A stretch of 64,000 nucleotides of DNA, from the NCBI RefSeq assembly GCF_000003195.3, contig NC_012874.2:62687768-62751767 (forward strand), read 5' to 3'. The first letter of the stretch is position 1. Every line of letters starts with the position of its first letter. The position numbers and the translations under genes are program-made. Shown piece by piece: positions 33,364-44,775 of the stretch. The notes below the pieces were generated by a model. The model was not told the DNA's origin and did not search any database. It saw only the letters and a list, made by a program, of their open reading frames with translations. This DNA comes from Sorghum bicolor (taxonomy: Eukaryota; Streptophyta; Magnoliopsida; Poales; Poaceae).

Positions 33364-33375
33364 TATTTCTTTTTG
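33364..33375 (+). terminator. Pol III terminator-like T run after tRNA-Glu
   Basis: TATTTCTTTTTG directly after the tRNA; five T in a row suffices for plant Pol III. A further C-run/T-run lies at 33397-33419. Confidence 0.6.
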
Positions 33376-33561
33376 TTCCTTTTCCTCACGGCATCCCCCC
33401 CCCCCCCTTTTTTTTTTGTTTCCCTATGTTGACCCTGACCGTCCATTCACTGATCGGACGGCTATGCTGCCCCGCCGTAGGGTTCAATTGAACGGACCCA
33501 TCCCAAGTCCCCACCCAGCAGCGCATCCCTTTACGACGACCGCCTGCACACGCCGCCGGCG

Positions 33562-36328
33562 ATGGCCGCCTCCGCCGACGACGTCGCCCCATCAACGGCC
33601 TCCGCCTACCTCGACCCCTCCTACTGGTTCGCTCTCCCTACCTTCTCCTGCTCTACCCTCCTACCCCTCCCCCCTGACCGAGCTGAAGCAGCAAGCAATC
33701 TTACTGACTCTGACGCGACAATGGACGACGGCCTGGCCGTGCGGCCGCTCGCTCGCTTGCAGGGACGCGCGGTTCGGGAAGGAGGAGCACTACGAGTGGT
33801 TCAAGGACTTCTCCCACTTCCGCCACCTCCTCGCGCCGCTCCTCTCCCCGTCCCTCTCGGTGCGTTCCCTTCCCTTGCCCTCTCCCTCCTGGGCCTTTTA
33901 CATATTTATGATGATTTACCATCATAACGGTTGCCTCTCACCCGATTATCACTCTTATAATGTGCTATACATATTTACTATCTTTAAGCGATAACTTTTA
34001 CATTTAGACCACATTTGCACATGTGGCAGCCCAGACCGACTGACATGGTGGTGCTGACTCAGCATGGGCAGGCGAAATGACGATGCTGCCCCTAGCCTCA
34101 TTTTCTTCTAAACACAGCAGCATAAAAACCCCTCTATTAATAAAAAAAATACAGCAACATAAAAAAAACACAGCAGATTCTTATGTTACGTTGCTGTCTG
34201 TGTGCAAATGAAATATGTTGCTGTGTTTTTTTTTATCAATAGAGGGGTTTTTATGCTGCTGTGTTTAGAAGAAAATGAGGCCAGGGGCAGCATCGTCATT
34301 TCGCCTGCCCATGCTGAGTCAGCACCACCATGTCACTCGGTTTGGGCTGCCACATGTGCAAATGTGGTCTAAATGTAAGAGTTATCGCTTAAAGATGGTA
34401 AATATGTATGGCACATTATAAGAGTGATAATCAGGTGAGAGGCAACCGTTATGATGGTAAATATGTAAAAGGCCCCTCCCTCCTCCTCCTTTTGCCCCCC
34501 AATCCTGTCGCGCAGTGTCAGTGGTGGTGAAGAGGAGAGCTCTGTTTGCATGCGTGTAGGTCCTCGAGGTCGGGTGCGGCAACTCGCGGCTTGGGGAGGA
34601 GCTCCTGCGGGAGGGCGTCGCCGGCGGCGTCACCTGCGTCGATCTGTCCCCCGTCGCCGTCCAGCGGATGCGCGACCGCCTCGCCACTCAGGGCACCAAA
34701 GGTGAATTTTTGCTGATAGAGCTAGGAGAGAAATTTGTTATCCTATAATAGCAAATTTCTCGAGCTAGGAAGCTGTCGCACCATCTGGATTGAGACGTTG
34801 GTTCTTGCTTCTTGCAGGCGTGGATGTTGTGGTGGCCGACATGCTTGATCTGCCGTTTGAGCAGGAGAGCTTTGACCTCGTCATCGAGAAGGGCACCATG
34901 GTACACGATTTTCATGAGCTCGTTCCATCTTGTATTCTTGTGTGTGTTCACTAATCTCACTAAATAATACCTTGAAGTTGGCCTACGCTTTACTGTGCTA
35001 ACCATAGCGCTGTACTTTGGAAGATAACAAAACAGCTATTTTTAGCATCATTGTCTACGCGATAGCAAGAACAACAGGGGCTGGCATCTAGTCAGCACGT
35101 GTTCAAAAGCTCAACATGTACTGCCTTGTTAAAAATTAAAACTTGAAGGATTGTCTAGCATTGAAATGAACAGATTCGCCTTTAAGCAATTCATCCATTT
35201 TACAAGTTTTCTTTAACAGTACAACAATATGTTGGATTTGTGAAATGGGTTCAAAGCAGAACTTGTGCTGAAGTAAAATATATTCGGACAGGGAAGAGGA
35301 CCTGGTTCGACATTCATGTCTTCAATTAATTATCATTGTAAACAACCCATAGCATGATGTATTCCATTCATTGTATTGGCAAGTGATATTATTTTACATG
35401 ATGTTGTCTGTTACACTTAACAAAAGACCATCCTTTTGTACAGGACGTGTTGTTTGTGGACAGTGGCGATCCATGGGACCCCAATCCTACAACAGTGGAT
35501 AACGTGATGAAAATGCTTAAATGTATCCACAGGGTTTTGAAGCCAGAAGGCGTCTTTGTATCAATTACCTTTGGGCAGGTTAGGGAGATTTACCAACAAT
35601 CTTCTGTGTCAGAGTTCTTTTGGTTTTTCCACCTTTCGGTTTGGTCTGAAGATATTTCATCTACCTATTTACAGTATATAAACTTGCGCATTACATAGGA
35701 ATGGGGTTTCTTTTTGAATGAAACCACTTTTCTCTCTGAACTATGTGCTACTGCACCATTGCTACTGGAAGCTGATATTGTGAAATAGTTAAAGACTGAC
35801 TTTCCTATAGGATTAAATAAATAAGTAAAGATGCAAAAAGGGGATCTGAACTGAAGGCGGAATTGATGTCTTATTCTTTTCATTTATCTATTAATGTTCT
35901 GTTCTCAATGAAGTACTACTTTTCATGTCAGCCACACTTTCGACGGCGATTTTTTGAAGCTCCTGAGTTTACATGGTCTGTTGAGTACAGTACCTTTGGT
36001 GATGGCTTCCATTATTTCTTCTACACTCTTAAGAAGGTTAATTATGGACACTTCCCTTGATCTCGCTCGATCCTATCAGTTTTAGCTTGAATATTTACCT
36101 CATACAAATTATGATTCTTCCATACAAGTTTTTTCATTGCTGCAACTAATTTTTCCCTAGAGAAAAAGCTAATCTCCTTAATTATTTGCCTTTTTTTTTA
36201 ATCTCTAGGGCAAGAGGTCACCGGAGTCCAGCAGTTACCAAAATACATTACCTGCTGCTCCAAAACTAAATATGGTCCACGAAGAGCTCGAGAACGAGGA
36301 CTTCATATTCCTCACAAACCTTGATTAG
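33562..36328 (+). CDS. SAM-dependent methyltransferase, EEF1AKMT4/METTL13-like
   Basis: Seven exons with GT-AG borders and matching phases: 33562-33626, 33763-33859, 34560-34701, 34818-34900, 35444-35578, 35932-36036, 36209-36328. They give a 248-aa protein. It starts MAASADDVAPS and has the N-terminal YW..RF....EWF....F motif typical of the family. A class I Rossmann core follows: motif I VLEVGCGNSR (55-64), the acidic ribose-binding residue in TCVDLSP (Asp82), VVADMLDLPF (106-115) and DLVIEKGTMD. The later motif HRVLKPEGVFVSITFG leads into a C-terminal beta region FHYFFYTLKK. Relatives in animals methylate lysine in elongation factor 1A; the plant substrate is not established, so the substrate is inference. 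Intron 2 is 700 bp, of which 585 bp is a MULE foldback element. Confidence 0.9.
33891..34475. mobile_element. Foldback MULE-type MITE in intron 2
   Basis: Two long, nearly identical inverted arms (about 33891-34175 and 34190-34475) start GGGCCTTTTACATATTTA and end with its complement. A perfect 9-bp duplication CTCCCTCCT flanks the element (33882-33890 and 34476-34484), the Mutator-superfamily signature. The arms differ by a few substitutions and a roughly 10-bp insertion near 33909. There is no transposase. It begins about 30 bp after the exon 2 donor. Transcription of the host gene would put a hairpin of about 280 bp in the pre-mRNA. Confidence 0.93.
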
Positions 36329-37167
36329 CTATGAGTGGCAGCTTAACAAGCAACTGAGCTAACACATCAAAAGGGAGACCAGTTCAGTGTTTGTGATCCT
36401 GCAGTGATGTTTTATTTTTCCTGGGCGGCAAATGGGAATGATGCCTGTAAAATGTGTGATTTAGGATAGGATTACATTTTAGGCCTTGTTCTTTAGTAGT
36501 GCTATAATATAATACTGCAGGCCATAGATCAATCTGTGATCTGTTTTAAACATTAGTAGTTTCCATTTGAAATATACTCTTTCGACTTTCTAAACATATG
36601 GAATGAAATTGTATTATTTCTACTGTTATATGAAATCCATAAATGAAAGTACTTGTTAAATTTCATAAATACATCTTTTTCAATAACTGATTTAATTTGG
36701 CCATTCCTTTTGGTTTTGAAAGTTCATGTTTTATTTCTTTTTTTTTCAACAGTTAACTCATGATGTTTCCCACCTTTAATTTAGTGTTACAACTTACAAA
36801 CTGCATAAAGATGAGATTTGAGGCTACTGTTTGATGGTAGGGAGAAATTAACCACCTTTACCTGTTTGTTGTAAAAACAAAAAAACCCCACCTTTACCAT
36901 CTGTTTCCATTCTACCGGTTCCTTCAATCCCCTCCTCCGGCGCTCTCCCCCATCACTCCTCTGTCCCTCTCTCTGGTTATCGGCGGCCACAGACACCGAC
37001 CCCGTCCACCGCACGGCCTCGGCCCAGCTGCCCCGGTCCCCGGATCCGCTCGTTCACTGACGACCCTGTTCACCGGATCCAGTTGTTCACAGCCGCGGCA
37101 CGCCCCTCCTTTTTTCGTAGCAGCCCCGGCAGCCAACCCCGCCCTCCGTGTCGCCGGCGCCGGCTAG
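36329..37167. other. 3' UTR of methyltransferase and ARPC5 promoter
   Basis: No ORF of interest. The second half (36900-37167) is C-rich on the plus strand, as expected for the 5' UTR or proximal promoter of the ARPC5 gene. Confidence 0.55.
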
Positions 37168-38809
37168 ATGTCTTCGTCGGCGGCGTACCCTGACGCGGAC
37201 GAGAATCTGGAGGCCATCATCACCCGCGTCGAGCAGAAGTCCCGAAAGATCGAGACCCTCCTCAAGCAGTACGCCCCTCTGTCCCTCTCCACCCCTCCCC
37301 TGCTTTTGATTCGCCTGCTCATTCCTCCGCGGCCTGGTGGCAGGTCGAAGCCGGTGGAGGCCCTGAAGACGGCGCTGGAGGGGTCGCCCCTCAAGACCCG
37401 CGACGAGCGATGCAAGGTTCGTTCGGTCTTGATGTGGCTCGTCTCGTTTCTTCCGTGGATTCGAATCTGGGTTTCTTGGATTGTTCATTCGTGCCGGTTG
37501 CGCGCAGTCTGCGAACTGGATCGTGGTGCACCGCGCGATGATGGCGATCAGGGACGTCGACGGCATGTTCAACTCCCTGGATCCCGAGTACTACGACATC
37601 CTCATGAAGTAAGAGATACCACGTCTCCCCTGTTGCTCCCTTTCCATCACTTGCTTCCCAGATCCAAATTTACTTGTCAGAGAAGGTCAGTGGTTTGCAA
37701 TTCATTTCCTGGCAATCACAGCTTGCTAGTTGAGATTACAGAACTAGATATCAATCACTGCATTATAAATTTTGTTACTTGATCCACGGTGATTGTGTAA
37801 TGGTATTGCTACAAAACACAGTTTTTTATGACATCAGTTTTGCTGATGATAACAGTTATGCTGTACCTGTACCTGACATTGCTGTGGTGGCCAGTTGGGA
37901 TTTGGGATCCCCTCAAAAAAAAAAGGGATGTGGGAAATTTTGTTTTGCCCTCAGTCTAGATGTGTCTTAATCGTGTAAATTATTGGGAAATTACATTAGG
38001 GAAAACACACAATTGAATTATGCCATTACTTTTGTGGTCAAGAACCTAGAACAATTCAATTATTTAATGTGACTGTTACAACTTCCAGTAAAACATGAGT
38101 GCATTCTAGAATGCGTGCAGTCAATCTATTTTATCCTTGGTAGCAGTATCCTTGGATGAACCATTTATTGGTAGTTCAGTGTAAAAAAATCATCATAATT
38201 CCATTGGCCTAATTTGGAATAGGACTTGCTGATCTAAGTAATGCTTTGGACTGGATGACACACTGTTTTATGAATCTGTTCTATAACTACAGTTTACCAT
38301 TGACAAAATGACAATGAGTTGTATGACTCTATACCTGAATAAGCTTTGAGTTATTGGGTACTATGGGCTGGCACTTGGATGTGTGTATGTCTTGTTTAAT
38401 ATTGCTCACGGCATGATCAAATGCACATGTATGTATGCTGATCAACATTCCTACATTTTGTATCACATCATTTTTATCTCGATTTCACATTATTAAAGGT
38501 TGCTGTGCCACTCACCTTAGAAGTTAGAACTGTGGTTAACTTAAGTTAGCTGCACACTATTTTACTCACATGTATCTCTCTCTCTCTCTCTTGGAATTGT
38601 TGCATTCTATGATTTGTGATTCTTTTTATGCTAATGTGAAGATTATTTGTCTCTAAATACCGATGTGATGCAGGTACCTTTATAGAGGTTTATCTACAGG
38701 GGATAGGCCAACATGTGACCAGTGCCTCAAAATTCATGAAAAGCTGACTGAGAAGGCAGGCCTAGGCTGTATATTGCGGTCCCTTGCTGATACTGTAAAC
38801 ACTGTATGA
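37168..38809 (+). CDS. ARPC5: Actin-related protein 2/3 complex subunit 5 (ARPC5, p16)
   Basis: Four exons: 37168-37268, 37344-37416, 37508-37608, 38674-38809, with consistent phases and a stop at 38807-38809. They give 136 aa, close to the length of other plant ARPC5 proteins. Recognisable segments are YPDADENLEAIITRVEQK, SKPVEALKTALEGSP with the basic stretch KTRDERCK, the conserved central helix IVVHRAMMAIRDVDGM, and the C-terminal LYRGLSTGDRP...CLKIHEKLTEKAGLGCI. ARPC5 is the smallest subunit of the Arp2/3 complex, which nucleates branched actin filaments; in Arabidopsis loss (CROOKED) distorts trichomes. The third intron is about 1.07 kb and includes a short CT microsatellite near 38575. 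Confidence 0.95.
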
Positions 38810-40185
38810 GCTTTGTCTGCTGCTGAGGGTGGATATAACAAACTTCTCTTCCTGCTCTTTACTGTGATAAATCATATCAGTAAAACTAGCTATAATAGTT
38901 AACTAGATGTTTTACGCTGTCGTTCCTTGCCATTAGGCAATTTCAGTTAGAGCATCATTGTACCTTACTAGACTAAATGTGTATTATGTTGGTTTTCAAG
39001 TTTCTGTACTACACTGTTAGTTTTGATTTTTTTTTGGCTAAGTGATTTATGTACCATCAGAGCTGAATAAATGTCTTCTTGACACCAACTATTACACTTC
39101 CAACTAGGTTATGTTCTTGATCCTAAATGTGTATTATCTAGCTATCAGAGCCCTTTTGTGGCTAATTGTGCCCTCCTCAATGCTCAGCTTCTTAATGTAT
39201 TAATTGCTTAGAATGGTTATTCTTTCTTTCTTTCCCAAATGGACTTTCATAGTAGCAAACAGAAAAGGACATGTCCTGTGGTAAATGCTGAAAGTGAAAT
39301 TATTCTATATATGGTGCTGAATAACATCTAGCAATCATCTCAAAACGTTACTAGTATTAGCATTCTCATCTTGTTAAAAACACTAGCCAGTATAAAACCA
39401 TTGTTCTACCTGAAGCCTTGAAGGTCGAAGCCCTATATATGAGGTAGTTAAAACTCTGAAAAATATTTTCATAGACAAGTAACAAACAGTATTATTAGTC
39501 AAAATATTACTGCATTATACTCCATGTTTTTTTTGATAATTTACTCCATGTTAATGAGTTGTATATATAAGGAACATATTTGCATGCATATCTAGATTAT
39601 ATACTCCATGTCAATGACTCCTATAAATAGCCAAACTGCATTATATCAGTGCAACAGCATTGTCAGCAACCAAGGAATGATTCATGTGAAAAGATTCATC
39701 TAAAAGCAAAAGGTTCACCCAATGAAATGCATGTTTGCACACGAGGGCAATATAGCACAGATAATAATAAGAACAATAATGATCTTCCAAAAACAATATA
39801 CAATCATAATGATATTTTTTTTTGAACGAACAAATACGATAGAATGAATGACCTACAACAAATTTGCATATTATGGTGACATCAATCAAAAGCGAAATGA
39901 TACAAGTAGAAAACATCATCAAATTAAAGCAAATAACTGAATATCCAATTTATGCACTGAAGTCAAACCATTTTATTATATCCGTCAGTACTAGTAATAT
40001 ATATCTCCAAATAAACTGGACCATCTCCAGGATTTTTCTCCCCGAGAAAACAAACGGTTATTACCGGAAACATAGGATCGACGACCCGATCATATCATTC
40101 GATCAACCGACATTACAAGTGCAAGAAACCAGCATTGAGAATTGAGAATGAAGGCTATGTGATAGCCATGACGACAATACAACAG
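38810..40185. other. Spacer between ARPC5 and MYB, no gene seen
   Basis: The first few hundred bases should be ARPC5 3' UTR and the last part MYB 3' UTR (both genes point inward). In between is AT-rich DNA with short TTACTCCATGTT repeats near 39520-39620 and no credible ORF. Confidence 0.5.
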
Positions 40186-41375
40186 CTAGAACATGATGGG
40201 ATCTGCACAGCAACCGGCAGAGATCCCCATGAGCCCATCCATGGCAACCTGCCCCGGCATGTCATCGAGCAGCCAGTCCTCGAGCAGCGAGAAGGTAGCG
40301 GTGCTCGCCCCCATCACCGCCGGCGCCACCATCATCTCCAACGCCGACGACTTGTTGTTAACATCACCGCCGCCGGTCATCACCATCTGTTCCTGGCAAA
40401 CGATGGAGGCTTGTTCTTCCTGGAACTCTTGCATGGCGATCTTGCAGTTATCTGCTGCCGCCGCCGCCGCTGCTAGTGGTGATGGTCTCATCATCCATGT
40501 CTGGAAGAGGTCGGAGACGCCGGTGGTGGTGGTGGTCTCATGGTTGCTTGGTGTGCTGCTGCTGCAGGCGGTGTTGGGGTAGCTGCTCATGGGCTGCTGC
40601 ATTCCTTGGAGGCTGTGGTGGCTGCTGCTGCTAGAGCTGTAGTAGTTTGGGCTGCAGGTGACTGCATTGGAGGCGGCGGCAGTGGTTTGGAAGGACTCGG
40701 CTGCAGCAGGTTGTTGCAGCCTCTTCACCTTCTTCTTGAGGTGTGTGTTCCAGTAGTTCTTGATGTCGTTGTCGGTTCTTTGAGGGAGGTACGAGGCTAT
40801 GGCTGCCCACCTGCATCAAAGCACAGGAGAAATATATGAGACATAAAATTGACTATATATATTAAGAGCAGGCAGATATGGAAAAACTGTATTTTTGAAG
40901 CCGTAGATTATGCTGTTATACAGTTATACTCGTGGATTTGTTGTGCTGAATGGCTGACAGATTTGACAGATAAGTTCAAGCTGCTTGATCTACTTCAAGC
41001 TTGTTTGTTAGTCAATGAAATGGAATTGAATTGAATTGATTTTCAAGCTGGTGATGGATATGAAGTTGACGAGTTCAGGAAAGTTACAAATCTATGCTAG
41101 ATTAAATGTAACATTTTTTGGTTCTTATAGAGTGGTACATCAAAAATTTTATGAGGTTCTAATTAAAAAGATCAATTTTAGGAATGGTGATCAAGATTAT
41201 TACTTGTTGCCAAGCAACGCCTGGAGGTGGATGATGATCCCTTCCTCATGAGGAGTGAAGTTCCCACGCTTGATCCCAGGCCTGAGGTAGTTGGTCCACC
41301 GCAGCCTGCAACTCTTGCTGCACCTCATCAGCCCTAAACAAAACAAAACAAACATGTAACATAATATCAAAGAAT

Positions 41376-41416
<41 letters not shown>

Positions 41417-41624
41417 ATTACACCAAACTAACCAAGCACAGCTCTCAATAACATGCATGTACTACATCAAGTTCGGCGATCATCCAACCTGTGTTCTCTG
41501 GCACGGACCGCCAATTCCCCGGGCCGTGCTGCTGGATGTAGGAGACGAGGACGATGTCCTCCTCCGGTGTCCATGGCCCTTTCTTGACGCCGACGCCGTT
41601 GTCGCAGCACGGTGGCCTCCCCAT
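40186..41624 (-). CDS. R2R3-MYB transcription factor, subgroup 1 (MYB30/60/96-like)
   Basis: Three exons on the minus strand: 41624-41489, 41333-41204, 40810-40186. They encode 296 aa. The start [20 protein letters not shown] is diagnostic for this R2R3 class. R2 spans about residues 14-64 (regular Trp spacing through GNWRSVP and LRWTNYL) and R3 about 67-115 ([40 protein letters not shown]). Intron positions inside the MYB repeats are those typical of the class. The C-terminal half is Ser/Asn/Ala-rich with an acidic segment [12 protein letters not shown], likely an activation region. Subgroup 1 members regulate cuticular wax, drought or ABA responses, stomata and defence cell death; which one applies here cannot be told from sequence. 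Exon 3 contains several codon-repeat runs (Ser, Ala, Thr). Confidence 0.94.
41380..41415. repeat. (TC)n microsatellite in MYB intron 1
   Basis: About 17 uninterrupted CT units within intron 1 of the MYB gene, upstream (on the minus strand) of the exon 2 acceptor. In the transcript it reads as GA repeats. Confidence 0.9.
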
Positions 41625-43971
41625 GCCTGCTTCCTGCTGTCTCCTCCTACCTCGGACGATCGATACACCTACTAGCTAGCAAGCAGCCTAGGGCTAGTCT
41701 AGTAGATATAGTAGCTAGGCAAGTAGTCGAAGAACAAGAAGATATGAGAAGCTGTGGCTGCTTCCTACACAGCCACGTACGGCGGCCCTGCAGAACGGCC
41801 TTCTCCCCTGGAACCCTCTGCTGATACGATATCGGCCTCCTTTTATTCTAGCCAGCAGACATTGCTTTATCTCCTACCTGTCCCCTTGCACAGGTGCCCT
41901 AGCTAAGGTATAGCTGCATGTGAGTGCTTATATACTGCATGACCTCATATACGGAGTAGAGCAACTCGATCCCTGTGCTGTGCTGTGCTGTGTGCTGCGT
42001 TCGCTTTTGATCTCGCACTGTTGCTTTCCAATGCAAAAGTCAGCCAGGTGATCACATGAATATGGGCGTCTCTCTTGCTCCGGCCGTGTGTGATCTTTGC
42101 TTTGTTGCATGCGCTGCTTTCGCGTGTGTGTGTGTGTGTGTGCAAGCCAAGAACACGGCCGGTTCTGGAGGACTCCTTTTTCTGCTGTGGCGCTCATGAA
42201 TGGAGTAATTGCTTGCGTTTGTCTGTGTCTCTCCAGATTTCTTGGGCATTGATGAGGACCGTGTGTGTGACTGTGAGTGCGCACCTGGCACATATGCAGG
42301 TTTGGCTCTTCTCTCTCAAGAATCTGCAGGAAAATCAAATCACTTGCTATACACATTATACTGAAATTGAAAACTCTTCGTCATATATCCCTTAGGTTGG
42401 GATTTGGACCGGATGGGAGTAGAGTAACTGCATCACTTTCACTCCTAAAGGGCGTCCCCAATGGTTGACAACGTGCTAGCTAGGAGAAGCAGCTCATCCA
42501 ATCAGATGGAGAGAGGCTGATAAAAATTACAACGCTAGCGACGGAGCAAGCGCTCAGGCTAGTGTCAGAGTTTTATTTGAGTTTCATTCACATTAAATAG
42601 GCTGCCACATAGGCATTTTGGATGACATGGCAATATATTTAAGAAGAGAGAAGAAATGAGTTTTATCTAGATGAAACTCTCTTGGCACGATTACCAACTC
42701 TCTATGAATCTTGAAATTAAATGTCTATAAAACCATGGAATGAAACTCTCTATTAAGAGTAAGTGTTTTATCCAAGTTTTATTTTATTTCATATGATATA
42801 ACAACCTTGGAAACAACGCTGTGAAACTTCCCACTGAGACTGGCCTCAGCTCGCACGTTTCCCGTGTTTGTTGAGTCTCTGACTTGCATTCTCTAGAGTA
42901 CTAGTTTGTTTCTTTTTTTATTGTTTCTAGCTCGCACAGTGCTAGCAATTTACTCCGGCTATTGGGACGCCCTAATTGAGGATCTTATGATGGATCCTGC
43001 GCAAGTGTTCACCATCTTTCCTCAGAGATAGATTTAAAACCCTAGACACATCATACATGATTGCATGAACATGTCAACAGATAGCCAGAGCCACAAAATG
43101 TGATTTTCCTTTTTCTTTGGGTGGGTCGGAGAAGGAGGGGGGGGGGGGGGGGGGGGGAGGGGGGAGAGACTGAGTCATTTTTTTTAAAAAAAATCTAGTT
43201 AAAATTTCTTACCATGGAACCACACATCTAAAAAAGGTCTTCTTAAAAGTTTCACACCATTAATTATTTTTCCACCAAATTAGAAAAAAATATTTTGCAC
43301 ATTTCAGAGATGTGGTATGCTTATTTAATTTGATGGAAATTCAATATATATATACAACCAATTCACCATCATCATTAATATTTCATATGTCAATAAACAT
43401 TTAATTACAAAACAAAATATTATTCATATATATTGTACACATGTACAAAAAAGTTAAATTAGTTTCAGCCTTGTTCACTCGAGAAGTGATCCAAACTTTT
43501 TTCTATCACCATCTTGCCATCAAGGTGAAAAAACTATGGCCATCCCTGTGACAAATTTTGTGATATACCTTTCTCACTGAGATGTCAAGAAACAAACAGA
43601 GATCTGAAGCACATGGTCTAGAGATGTAAAAGTCCACATTCATGATGAACGCCTTTAGAGCAAAGAAACAAAATCAAATTGGGGCCATAGAATGAAAGAA
43701 TCATGCAAATGCAAATAGTATACTCAATTCAAGTAATAAGCTTGATCACAAGACTAAACTAATTTGAAGTCTAAAGAAGTGGTTAAAAACAACACGCTCT
43801 CTCTTAGCCATCAACACAGATTAAGTCATAAATTGTGTGACAAACTTTGAAAAGAACATAGGAATGGCACATTTTTACATTTTAGTGCTAACTCTCTTTA
43901 AGGAAATAAAGACTAAACTTTATGCTTGTAGTTTGGAAATTTTTTAGTCTGACTACTGAATTGCTCCTTTA
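41625..43971. other. MYB upstream region, no gene
   Basis: Promoter side of the MYB gene. Contains a (GT)n run at about 42124-42141 and a MITE-like block at about 42450-42845 that ends GAGACTGGCC and shares GAGTTTCATTCACATTAAAT with the MITE at 50871. A G-homopolymer lies at about 43136-43158. No ORF is supported. Confidence 0.5.
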
Positions 43972-44203
43972 GGCCTTATTTAGTTGGCAAAAACTTTGGT
44001 TTTTGGCTACTGTAGCACTTTCGTTTTTATTTGACAAACATTATCAAATCATGGAGTAACTAGGCTTAAAAGATTCATCTCACAAATTACAGGTAAACTG
44101 TACAATTAGTTTTTATTTTTATCTATATTTAATGCTTCATGCATGCGATTAAAGATTCGATGTGACGGGAAATCTTGAAAATTTTTGCGAACTAAACAAG
44201 GCC
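43972..44203. mobile_element. Tourist MITE, 232 bp
   Basis: GGCCTTATTTAGTT to GAACTAAACAAGGCC, with TTA duplications at 43969-43971 and 44204-44206. It is the same family and length as the copy at 11800. Confidence 0.85.
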
Positions 44204-44330
44204 TTAGACAATGTTGGTTTGAATGAAGCAACCAGGGAAGGGAACACATTGTGCCTCGAAATATGAGCACTACATTTCTAAGTCGTTTGTCTATGGAAAT
44301 GTGCCTACTTCTAGAGGTAGCTAAGTTAAA

Positions 44331-44775
44331 GGTCTATTTGGATCACTAGTGCTAGTTACTAGTTGGGGCTAAAAATTAGCTTAGATTACCTAATGTTGTC
44401 TAACTAGTTAGAGCAAGTTTAATAATACAGCCCACTTGCTAGTTGTAAGGTTTCTTGCAGCCTTCTCCTAGCCCACCCATACAATAGTTAGCTATTCATT
44501 ATTAATACATGGCCCACTTGTCTCACTCACAAAGTTTTTTGGTTCCCGTGCCTAGGCTAGCTGTAAGCTTACAGCCCGCTTCTCCTCTCTCTCCTCTCTT
44601 CTCTCCTCCACCTCAGTATTTAGCTAGCTTACAGCCCACTATAATACTTGCTCTTAGCTAACAACTAGGTGAAGGACGCTTGACTAATAACACTTATCAG
44701 TAGCTTCAGTTTAGATGCGTTAGAGCTAATTTTTATAGCTAGTTAATAACGACTGCCCTTGTATCCAAATAGGTC
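44331..44775. mobile_element. MITE with GGTCTATTTGGATCA ends
   Basis: Opposed ends GGTCTATTTGGATC and GTATCCAAATAGGTCC, and opposed subterminal GGGCTAAAAATTAGC / GCTAATTTTTATAGC. It is interrupted by another MITE at 44411-44653. The outer duplication was not resolved. Confidence 0.6.
44411..44653. mobile_element. Nested Tourist-like MITE, 243 bp
   Basis: Ends GAGCAAGTTTAATAATACAG and CTATAATACTTGCTC, with TTA at 44408-44410 and 44654-44656. It lies wholly inside the MITE at 44331-44775. Confidence 0.75.
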
